NCBI RefSeq assembly: GCF_009208585.1
Contig: NZ_WFLN01000005.1
Span: forward strand, 269,470 to 333,469
Length of the DNA: 64,000 nt
Source of the DNA: Fluviispira multicolorata
Lineage (GTDB): Bacteria > Bdellovibrionota_B > Oligoflexia > Silvanigrellales > Silvanigrellaceae
Direction: 5' to 3'
Within the stretch, counting starts at the first letter, position 1, and the number at the start of each line of letters is the position of its first letter. Below the pieces are notes generated by a model. The model was not told the DNA's origin. It ran no database searches and saw only the letters and a program-made list of their open reading frames with translations. This document shows, one piece after another, positions 52,960-60,703 of this stretch. Both the position numbers and the translations under genes were made by a program.

Positions 52960-54573
52960 TTAAAGTTGATTTATCCTTGTTACGACTATGGTTATATCAT
53001 CTTCTAGTGGCTTTCCAGAACCATAAAATTCTAGAGCTTCTTGCAGGAGATGCTCAATAAAAGCAGCGCAACTTTCAGTATTATTTTTGTCTATAAATTT
53101 ACGTAATCTCCTTTTACCATATTCTTCATCTTGATCATTTTTATTTTCAATAAGTCCATCTGTATAGAAAAATATAAAATCATCTTTCTCAAGTGGAATT
53201 TCCTTCTTTTCAAAGCTTTCACCATTGGTATTACCAAGCCGGTGGCCACTTGCAACCATACTTACAACTTTTTTGTCTGCTCGTACAAGCATCGGAAAGT
53301 TATGCCCAGCATTTGAAAAACGTATGACTTTTTTATCAAAATCAAAAACACAAGAAAAACAAGTCATATTATAGCGCACGTCGTTGCTATTGCCCATGCT
53401 CGAAAGTACTGTATCAAATCCTACGAGAATGTCATCTACATCAAGATTTTCTCCTGCAAAAAGTTTGCTTTGAACTGCAACAAAATATCCTGATACAGCA
53501 GCTGTCACCATGGCACTGGCTGTCCCATGTCCTGTTACATCTGCAATGAAAACGTAAAACTTATCTTTTAAGGAAACAGTATTCCACCAATCTCCTCCAC
53601 AAAATGCAGCAGGAATTGCTGTGCCTGCGCACTCTACATTTAAATGCTCAGGTGCTTTTTGCGGAAGAAATGTTTTTTGCACCAATTGACTTGTTGCAAG
53701 TTCCATTTCAAGAGTTCGGCGTTGACCTTCTTTTTCTTCGATTTCTTTTTTAATTTGATCATAGCGTTTGCCAAGTTCATCGTTTGCTCTGCCCAGTTCG
53801 TAGTTACTTTTATTTAATTGGTTAAATAAACGAACTGTTTCAGCTTGGTTTTTTGCGATCATTGTATAACCTAACAAAGTACCTGTTGTGCTCTCAATTT
53901 TTACTCCATTGATTGAAAATGGAAGAAGTTCTCCTTCTGAAGTCTGAACAAATACTTCAACATCTCTAACAAATCCTTGGGTTGTAAATTGTATTTCAAG
54001 CTCTAAATAATAATCAACTAAACTTTCTGCATGTGGAAATAATTTTCGAATATGTTGGCCAATTAACTCTGCCTGAACATATTTTGTTGTATCACATGCA
54101 GATTTATTTGCTTTCATGATAATGCCATCTTGATTTAAGAGAAACATCATTTCAAACATGTTATCTACGACTTGATCGATGAATCTTTGATGTTCTAGTA
54201 TTCCACGGGCAACATCGAGTAATTTTAAATGTGACTCAGAAGTAAAGCTATTGAGCTGCTCTTCGGGCAAGAGATCAAGATTTTGAATTGATACCATTTG
54301 AATGGTTTGTAAAAGTTTTTGAGTAGGCTCTGTAAACTCTGCTTGCCATTCTTCGATAAGTTGGTTTGATTTTTTATAAGTTTTATAAGTAAACACACCT
54401 GAAAATATTGTGAAAATAATCATGAAAATATTGAATGCTAAGTTAACAATGAAAATATTGCCGATTATTCCTACAACAATAAGAATTCCAATATAAGCAT
54501 AAACGTTTTGAACAATATTCAAAAGTTTTTTTGTCCACTTTTGGATGATGTCTTCAATCGTTATATTGCTCAA
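52960..54573 (-). CDS. Membrane PAS-SpoIIE (PP2C-type) phosphatase
   Basis: A 537-residue protein: two transmembrane helices in the first 65 residues, a PAS domain (about 135-250, FIDQVVDNMFEMMFLLNQDG), a short coiled coil (about 250-295) and a SpoIIE phosphatase domain with metal ligands in FCGGDWWNT, IADVTGHGTASAMV and the C-terminal LEDDITIVVTRI. Such enzymes dephosphorylate anti-sigma-factor antagonists in partner-switching pathways, but no STAS or HPK partner is adjacent. The start is TTG with GGGAG upstream. It opens the T2SS operon and diverges from the MCP-like gene. Confidence 0.9.
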   Translation of the reverse strand: MSNITIEDIIQKWTKKLLNIVQNVYAYIGILIVVGIIGNIFIVNLAFNIFMIIFTIFSGVFTYKTYKKSNQLIEEWQAEFTEPTQKLLQTIQMVSIQNLDLLPEEQLNSFTSESHLKLLDVARGILEHQRFIDQVVDNMFEMMFLLNQDGIIMKANKSACDTTKYVQAELIGQHIRKLFPHAESLVDYYLELEIQFTTQGFVRDVEVFVQTSEGELLPFSINGVKIESTTGTLLGYTMIAKNQAETVRLFNQLNKSNYELGRANDELGKRYDQIKKEIEEKEGQRRTLEMELATSQLVQKTFLPQKAPEHLNVECAGTAIPAAFCGGDWWNTVSLKDKFYVFIADVTGHGTASAMVTAAVSGYFVAVQSKLFAGENLDVDDILVGFDTVLSSMGNSNDVRYNMTCFSCVFDFDKKVIRFSNAGHNFPMLVRADKKVVSMVASGHRLGNTNGESFEKKEIPLEKDDFIFFYTDGLIENKNDQDEEYGKRRLRKFIDKNNTESCAAFIEHLLQEALEFYGSGKPLEDDITIVVTRINQL

Positions 54574-54748
54574 AGCTTTATTCTCCCGTCACTCAATTTT
54601 ATCAGTTCCGATCTGAGTGGGATGTCAGTTAAATGAAGCTTTGAAATCTTCTTTCACTATGTCAATACTGTGGCTCTCTATATTAATGTTACAGTATCCG
54701 AAGTGATCATAGTAAAATATTTTATTCGACTGCGACTTGGAGTGCTTC

Positions 54749-56647
54749 ATGGAAGAAATCCGATTTAAACCCACAATTCTAGTATTACTTGCCATAATTG
54801 GGGCTGTTGTGATCGCAGCAACAGGCTTTCTCTCAACCGATTGGATGCTCACTACAGCAGTCGGAGTTGTGCTGTTTCTTTTGTCATATGTTTGGTTTTT
54901 TGCAGTCAGAAAAAGAATTGATGAGATTTTGACCCATGATTTAGATAAAATTGCCAACGAAGCTGCTCGTGCCATTCGTGAAGAAATGGAATCCAAAGGT
55001 GGAAATGTAACTGATAGAAAAGTTTATGAAAAAGAAAAAAACTTAGATTCTCGTGAAAAATCGTTTGAAGGAAAAGAAAAATCAATAGAAAATAAAGAAA
55101 GAGAAATAGTCACGCGTGAAAAAGATCTCATGAGAAAAATTGAGGAATTTGAAAGTAAGAAGAAATCATTTGAGCAGACAACTTCTATTCCTTCAGTCAC
55201 AGTTGCTGCTTCATCACGCTCAAGAGAAGGAACAAAAGATGAAATTTATGAAAGAGATATTATAGCGCTCAGACATCAGCTTCTGCATATGGAAGAAGTT
55301 AACAATGCACGTCTTGCCACTCTGCAACATGAATTCCAATCTAAAAATGTGCAAGCTCAAAAAAATATGGAGTTTTGGAAATCTTCTGCTGAGAGCATGA
55401 ATAAAAAGTTGCAAGAACAAAAGAGAGAGTTTGAGTCATTGGCAAAAACTTTAGAGAGTCGGGCTGTTCTTTCAGAGGAAAGAGCACTTGAGCAGCAAAA
55501 TAGATTAGCAAAACTTCAACTTGAAAATTCACAAAAAGAAGTGGGTGTGAGCGAGCAAGTAAAGCGGTTAGAAGAAATTATATCGCTTGTTCCTGAAATG
55601 ACAAATCAACTTCATAACGTAACTCATCAAACAGAAAGAAGTGCAATTGAAATTGGTGATAAAGTTAGATTTATTTATGAAAAAGCACAAGAACATCTTG
55701 AGGAATCTAACGAAATATCTGCGCAATTTAGAGGTGGTAAAGGTAACAATAACAACACATCTTTGAGTGAAGTTATTCAAAGCAGTTTATCATTATTAAG
55801 AGAAATGATAGAAATGCTCGAACAAAACTCAAAATTAAATATGGATTATTCAAAGGCAATAGATACAATCCTTGTTAATACAGCAGAAATTAATAAAATC
55901 AGTGACGAAATTCAGTACATTTCTGACCAAACAAATTTACTTGCGCTTAATGCGGCCATCGAAGCGGCTCGTGCCGGTGAGCATGGTCGAGGTTTCTCAG
56001 TGGTGGCAGAAGAAGTTCGTAAACTTTCTGATAGAACCAGTCTTGCAAGTAATAATATTATTCAAATTGTTGGAAAGGTAAACTCAAGTGTAAGGGATAT
56101 AAGTAGAAGTTTACTAGAAAACTTAAAGAAAAACACAGAAAAGAAAACACATGTGGACCACGCTGTAAATGAGCTTGTGCGCACTGCAGAAGAGAGCACA
56201 GAGGTCTTTACAAAACTCATTTCTAATGCTGTAGCAAGTTCTGAAAGTGTGGCGAAAAATATTGACCAAATTATTTTAAGTCTACAATTTCAAGACATCA
56301 CCAAACAGCAAATCGATCAGGCTCTCCAACCGCTCGAAAGAATAAAAATTAATATTGAAGATCTGTTAAACAAAGCGCTTCAAAACGATGCTCTTGCTCT
56401 GAAAACAGCACATCAAGGTGGTAATGGTGGAGGTGCTGCAAATGGCGGAGGCACACCTCCACCACCTCCTTCGACTCCGCCAGCAGGTTCACCACCCCCA
56501 TCTATGACTCCTCCAAAAGCAAGTGCTGCTCCAAGTGGTGCGACATCTGCGCCAACGCCCTTAAAACCTGCGGCGAAATCAGCAGAATCTACTTCGCATG
56601 CTGAAGAAGATGAGTCTTTAACGAAGGGCGATGTGGTTTTCTTTTAA
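54749..56647 (+). CDS. Methyl-accepting-type signalling protein without ligand domain
   Basis: A 632-residue protein; the ATG at 54749 has GGAG. Two close transmembrane helices at about residues 8-25 and 33-50 leave almost no periplasmic loop, so there is no external ligand domain. A charged coiled coil (residues 70-270) leads to a conserved MCP hairpin tip ([20 protein letters not shown], then [13 protein letters not shown]), and the C-terminus is Pro/Gly/Ala-rich. There is no HAMP domain. It may sense internal or membrane state and couples to CheA/CheW encoded elsewhere. It is divergent from the phosphatase. Confidence 0.88.
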   Translation: MEEIRFKPTILVLLAIIGAVVIAATGFLSTDWMLTTAVGVVLFLLSYVWFFAVRKRIDEILTHDLDKIANEAARAIREEMESKGGNVTDRKVYEKEKNLDSREKSFEGKEKSIENKEREIVTREKDLMRKIEEFESKKKSFEQTTSIPSVTVAASSRSREGTKDEIYERDIIALRHQLLHMEEVNNARLATLQHEFQSKNVQAQKNMEFWKSSAESMNKKLQEQKREFESLAKTLESRAVLSEERALEQQNRLAKLQLENSQKEVGVSEQVKRLEEIISLVPEMTNQLHNVTHQTERSAIEIGDKVRFIYEKAQEHLEESNEISAQFRGGKGNNNNTSLSEVIQSSLSLLREMIEMLEQNSKLNMDYSKAIDTILVNTAEINKISDEIQYISDQTNLLALNAAIEAARAGEHGRGFSVVAEEVRKLSDRTSLASNNIIQIVGKVNSSVRDISRSLLENLKKNTEKKTHVDHAVNELVRTAEESTEVFTKLISNAVASSESVAKNIDQIILSLQFQDITKQQIDQALQPLERIKINIEDLLNKALQNDALALKTAHQGGNGGGAANGGGTPPPPPSTPPAGSPPPSMTPPKASAAPSGATSAPTPLKPAAKSAESTSHAEEDESLTKGDVVFF

Positions 56648-56759
56648 AGAAAAATTTTTGCCGAAAAAACTCCCAATTGTGGTCTTGTTATATTTTTTAC
56701 ATGGTGCAATAATAACAATCAGTCAACCCAATTTTATATATGTCTACTGCACCAGTTAA

Positions 56760-56773
56760 TGCCAGTTTTGGCA
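56760..56773. promoter_or_regulatory. Inverted repeat overlapping the leader of the AAA+/Fis regulator
   Basis: TGCCA-GTTT-TGGCA lies 13 bases before the GTG start and directly ahead of the GGGGAGGAG ribosome site. It could be an operator or an RNA hairpin controlling translation. The short arms make this tentative. Confidence 0.35.
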
Positions 56774-56786
56774 AGGGGAGGAGATC

Positions 56787-58250
56787 GTGAACGGATCTTA
56801 TGCGCTTATGGGGTCGAGTGCCATTATTCGTCATGTTCAGCATCTTGTATACAAGGTTGCAGAAAGCAATTCGGCAATATTAATTACAGGTGAACCTGGC
56901 ACGGGTAAAGACGCAATTGCCAAGATCATTCACGAAAGATCTCAACGCAATAAGTTCCCATTTGTTCCAATTAAATGTTCCGCAGGAAATGAAGAGTTGC
57001 TTGAGATAGAACTTTTTGGCTATGAATCAGGTTATGTTCCACAGAGCCCGCAGGCGCGTGAAGGTCATTTCAGACAGGCTGAAGGTGGTACCTTATATCT
57101 TGATGAGGTGAGTAAATTAAGTGATAAGCTCCAGCTTGCTTTATATAGAGCTATAAGTGATGGAATAATTCGCAGTCTTGGAGGAAAAGCGGATATTCCA
57201 ATTAATATTAGAATTATTTGTTCTACTTCAGTAGATCTTGAACAATTGGTGAGAAGAGGGCTATTTAGAGAAGAGCTTTTTTATAAGTTATCAGCCACCT
57301 CTATTTATTTGCCTCCAATTCGTGAGAGAAGAGAAGATATTCCTATTTTAGCTGAATTTTTTGTGCAAAAATTTAATCAAATTAAAGCAAAAAAGATAAT
57401 TGGGATTTCCCATGATGCAATGAATGCTCTTTTACAAAATACTTGGGCAAATAATATTCAAGAATTAGAAAATTTAATTGAAAGAATTGTTGTTTTAAAG
57501 AATTCAGGTAGCATTGAAATCAGTGATTTACCACCTCGTTTACGTAATTTTGTAACAGATAATATTGATGCATTTTATGATCGAACTCAACAACCGATTA
57601 TGAATCAAAATAATATTATGCAGACGACGGGCAATTTATATCACAGTCCAACGCAATCGAATATTTCACAGTATGCAAAACTTGGTTCACAAAACTCTCA
57701 GGTACCACCTTACAGTCAATCACAAAGAGAAAATGCTATTTTGAATGGGCATAATAATCATTTTAATAGAAATAACCAAGCAAATTCTCCTGCGAATAAT
57801 AACTACACACAAGCTTCGCAACCGCAACAAAATTATAATCAAACATATTCTCAAGCACAAAATAATTTACAAAATTCAAATCAATCAATTTCTAGAAATT
57901 CTATGTTTGATGATATTCCAAGTGAAATTGATCAATTTATTAAAAAAGAAATTGATTTGGGTTCTGGAATAGATTTTTACCGAGTGGTCGAAGAGTTTGA
58001 AAATAGATTAATTTCAGAAGCTCTTAGAAGAACAAATCATAATAAAAATCGTGCCGCTCAATTGCTCTCTATGAACCGTACAACCTTGGTTGAAAAACTT
58101 AAGAAACGGGCAACCACTTCACCGATTAAATCAGAAACAGGTCGAGTCAAAAGAAATTCAGCATTCACTATTTTTGATGGGTTGGGTAATGACAATCCTG
58201 ATTTTGACACCATTGATTTTGTTAATTTAGCTACAGAAGAGGGTGTCTGA
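56787..58250 (+). CDS. AAA+ / Fis-HTH regulator lacking the sigma-54 loop, with Q/N-rich linker
   Basis: A 487-residue regulator starting at GTG with GGAGG. Walker A GEPGTGKDAIAK (35-46), Walker B GGTLYLDEV and the Arg-finger region RRGLFREELFYKL place it with sigma-54 activators. However, the GAFTGA loop that contacts sigma-54 is replaced by GYVPQSP after LFGYES, so it is unlikely to drive sigma-54 promoters. After the AAA+ lid (to about 255) comes a Q/N/S-rich low-complexity stretch (about 270-375), then a Fis-type HTH (NKNRAAQLLSMNRTTLVEKL, about 412-431). No receiver or other sensory domain is present. Confidence 0.88.
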   Translation: MNGSYALMGSSAIIRHVQHLVYKVAESNSAILITGEPGTGKDAIAKIIHERSQRNKFPFVPIKCSAGNEELLEIELFGYESGYVPQSPQAREGHFRQAEGGTLYLDEVSKLSDKLQLALYRAISDGIIRSLGGKADIPINIRIICSTSVDLEQLVRRGLFREELFYKLSATSIYLPPIRERREDIPILAEFFVQKFNQIKAKKIIGISHDAMNALLQNTWANNIQELENLIERIVVLKNSGSIEISDLPPRLRNFVTDNIDAFYDRTQQPIMNQNNIMQTTGNLYHSPTQSNISQYAKLGSQNSQVPPYSQSQRENAILNGHNNHFNRNNQANSPANNNYTQASQPQQNYNQTYSQAQNNLQNSNQSISRNSMFDDIPSEIDQFIKKEIDLGSGIDFYRVVEEFENRLISEALRRTNHNKNRAAQLLSMNRTTLVEKLKKRATTSPIKSETGRVKRNSAFTIFDGLGNDNPDFDTIDFVNLATEEGV

Positions 58251-58270
58251 TTGATAAATTAGACTAATGA

Positions 58271-58302
58271 AAAATAGAAAGATCAATTGATCTTTCTATT
58301 TT
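58271..58302. terminator. 32-bp perfect palindrome, bidirectional terminator
   Basis: AAAATAGAAAGATCAA joins its exact reverse complement without a loop spacer, and T-rich ends follow on both strands. It sits between the convergent AAA+/Fis and phosphoethanolamine-transferase genes and contains the stop codon of the latter (58285-58283). Confidence 0.85.
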
Positions 58303-60223
58303 TTTCTACAAAAAGATCTTGAATTTCTTGTGATGCATCGCTGAGTTGAATAACTTTTTTTTCTTTTGAAATGCTTACACTATTTCTAGAAAAATCAACA
58401 AATAATGAAGATAAATCTGGAAAAAAAACCTCGGCTTCTGGGACGTTGTCATTTGTAACAACAAATCCTGTAGAAATACGGAACCTATTTTCAGGAATAG
58501 TTTCTAATAATGACAGTCCATCAATTTTTGCCACAGGTTTTACAACTTCCATAAGTTGTAAAATTGTAGCAAAGATATCAGATTGAGCGATAGGGGAATT
58601 TGCTTGGTTTTTAATTTGCTCTAAATAATGATCAGGCGGAATAACAAAAAAGGCATTGTGAATAATGTCTTTGCTATAGCCTTGATTAAAAATAACTTTT
58701 GATTCGTCATCATTTTTATCTTTTTCTTCAAAAACTTGTTTTATTTTATTTGTCCATGCAGAAAAAATTGAGTTTGACTCGTCTTTATTATTATTTTTTG
58801 CTTCAGAGTTATCTATGTTCTTATCTTTATAGTTGCTATCAAAATCTTGTTTTTTTTCTTCATGAGAAGCGTTTTTATTTTGTGCAAGCGCAACATTTTG
58901 ACCATGATCTGTTGTATAAAAAATCCAAATATCGGGATCTTTTTTGCGGGCAGCCTCAATTAAACGATTTAAATAGACATCAGAATATACGATTGTATTA
59001 TCATATGCATTGGTTCCATTTGGGCTATTTTCAGGAAAATATTTTTTATATTCTTTTTCAGAGTGAATATTATATGGATAATGGCTTCCATCCATATGAG
59101 CAATTAAAAGAAATGGGGATCGCATTTCTGATAAATGAGGTAAAATACTTTTATCAAGAACCTTTATGTCATCGGCTCCTTTTGATACGCTTACATTCGT
59201 ACTAAAGTCAGGACCAGAGCGGTAATAATCTACTAGCCCATTGCCAGTGAGCTGGTCAAAATTTTTCCAACGTAAATCTTGAGCGCTGATAAATGCTGTG
59301 TCATAATTTCGGGCTTTAGCGTAATCAAAAATATTTGGAGCTGAATAAATAGTGCCAAAGGGATCGATATTTTGTTTTCCAACCAGCATATATGGAACAG
59401 AAATAAGAGTGTGTGGGCCAATGCTGACAACATTTTGGAATGGAATAAGGATTCCTTCGTCACGCATTTTGTCTAGATTAGGAGTTGTATTGCGTTGATA
59501 TCCGTAAAGGCTCATGTGGCTTTTGGCAACAGACTCACCAACTATCCATAAAATATTTGGAAGCTTTTTAGTCGTTGGAGATAAACTAATTGTCGGTTTA
59601 TCTGCTTTAAGTTTTTTAAAATACAATGATCGAGCTGTCTCGGGAAGTGCGGCATAAACAGAGACCATTGAATGTTGATAATCTAAAATAAGGTACCAAT
59701 TGACCCCACATAAAATAACAAGTGGTATATATAAGATCGAATAAAAGATCATTTTTGATTTTCTAAAAATAAGATCTTTTTTCTTGGGCAAAAATAAATA
59801 AATAATAAAAAAGGAAAAGAGAATAAAAAGAGTTGTTTTAAAATAATTAATATTTTCAAATCCAAGTTGAGTCGTTAGCATGGGTTCGCTAAAGAAAAAG
59901 CGAATTCCATAAGCTGTTAAAGGTGCGTTGTAAAAGGAATAATGTGCTGTTTGAATGCCTAGAGGAATAAATACTAAAAGAACTGCTAAGAGTTTTGAAA
60001 AAAATTTACCTTTAAAAAGAAGATCGATAAATAAAATAAAGAAGATAAGAGTAATAACACTTAGTAAGTAATTAACAAAATATCTTCCGCCAATTATGTC
60101 ATATATAAATTTCAGAGGTTGTTTTATAATAAATATGTCATACATTATAAAAAGAGCGATAATAATAGAAATTCTTTTGAAAGAACTCATTCTTGAAATT
60201 TTATGGGAAAAACTCGATATCAT
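58283..60223 (-). CDS. Phosphoethanolamine transferase-like sulfatase-family membrane enzyme
   Basis: A 646-residue inner-membrane enzyme with about five N-terminal helices (residues 17-180) and a periplasmic alkaline-phosphatase-fold domain. The metal and nucleophile regions are ILWIVGESVAKSHMSLYGY, the nucleophile-bearing GPHTLISVPYML (the Thr), and the late TTDHGQNVALAQ. EptA-type enzymes add phosphoethanolamine to lipid A or core sugars and lower sensitivity to cationic peptides. A hydrophilic Asp/Lys/Asn-rich insertion of about 60 residues after this motif is not usual. AGGAC precedes the ATG. Confidence 0.88.
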   Translation of the reverse strand: MISSFSHKISRMSSFKRISIIIALFIMYDIFIIKQPLKFIYDIIGGRYFVNYLLSVITLIFFILFIDLLFKGKFFSKLLAVLLVFIPLGIQTAHYSFYNAPLTAYGIRFFFSEPMLTTQLGFENINYFKTTLFILFSFFIIYLFLPKKKDLIFRKSKMIFYSILYIPLVILCGVNWYLILDYQHSMVSVYAALPETARSLYFKKLKADKPTISLSPTTKKLPNILWIVGESVAKSHMSLYGYQRNTTPNLDKMRDEGILIPFQNVVSIGPHTLISVPYMLVGKQNIDPFGTIYSAPNIFDYAKARNYDTAFISAQDLRWKNFDQLTGNGLVDYYRSGPDFSTNVSVSKGADDIKVLDKSILPHLSEMRSPFLLIAHMDGSHYPYNIHSEKEYKKYFPENSPNGTNAYDNTIVYSDVYLNRLIEAARKKDPDIWIFYTTDHGQNVALAQNKNASHEEKKQDFDSNYKDKNIDNSEAKNNNKDESNSIFSAWTNKIKQVFEEKDKNDDESKVIFNQGYSKDIIHNAFFVIPPDHYLEQIKNQANSPIAQSDIFATILQLMEVVKPVAKIDGLSLLETIPENRFRISTGFVVTNDNVPEAEVFFPDLSSLFVDFSRNSVSISKEKKVIQLSDASQEIQDLFVEKNRKIN

Positions 60224-60275
60224 TTTAAAGTCCTAAAAATTCATAGATAAATAAAGAACTATTTAACATAAAACA

Positions 60276-60314
60276 AAAAAACCGAATCTTCAAATTATGA
60301 AGACTCGGTTTTTT
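60276..60314 (-). terminator. Rho-independent terminator of rpsR
   Basis: A 10-bp stem AAAAAACCGA / TCGGTTTTTT, one mismatch, then TCTTCA / TGAAGA with a 5-base loop. It is 20 bases after the rpsR stop and 52 bases before the next gene. Confidence 0.85.
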
Positions 60315-60334
60315 GTAAACTGCTAAAAAGATTT

Positions 60335-60580
60335 TTAGCGAGCGTCGTTGCCTTGGCCATAGCTTAAAATAGCCATAGTGCGTGCACGTTTAACAGCAAC
60401 GGTTAGAGCCCGTTGTTGTTGTGCGCTGGCACCACTGATGCGACGTGGAACGATTTTTCCGTGTTCAGTTACGAAACGGCGAAGAAGTTGTGTGTCTTTA
60501 TAGTCAAAAGTGATTTGTGGATCGAGCGTTCTTTTTGGTCTGGAATAACGACGCTTTTTCTTACCTGTGGATACTGCCAT
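60335..60580 (-). CDS. rpsR: Small ribosomal subunit protein bS18
   Basis: An 81-residue ribosomal protein; the ATG at 60580 with AGGAG upstream is the true start, although a longer open frame precedes it. Conserved stretches are [26 protein letters not shown] and [18 protein letters not shown]. The usual neighbours rpsF and rplI are not present here, so the gene stands alone between the transferase and mutS. Confidence 0.97.
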   Translation of the reverse strand: MAVSTGKKKRRYSRPKRTLDPQITFDYKDTQLLRRFVTEHGKIVPRRISGASAQQQRALTVAVKRARTMAILSYGQGNDAR

Positions 60581-60703
60581 GGTAAAACTCCTAATGAAGT
60601 TTGTTAAATAAAATGCAGGCAGCAGCGTTGGGCTAATTTGCCAACGCAGCAACTCAACAAAACATGAAGACTCAAATAAGCACAGCTCAGCTAATGCGTC
60701 AAG

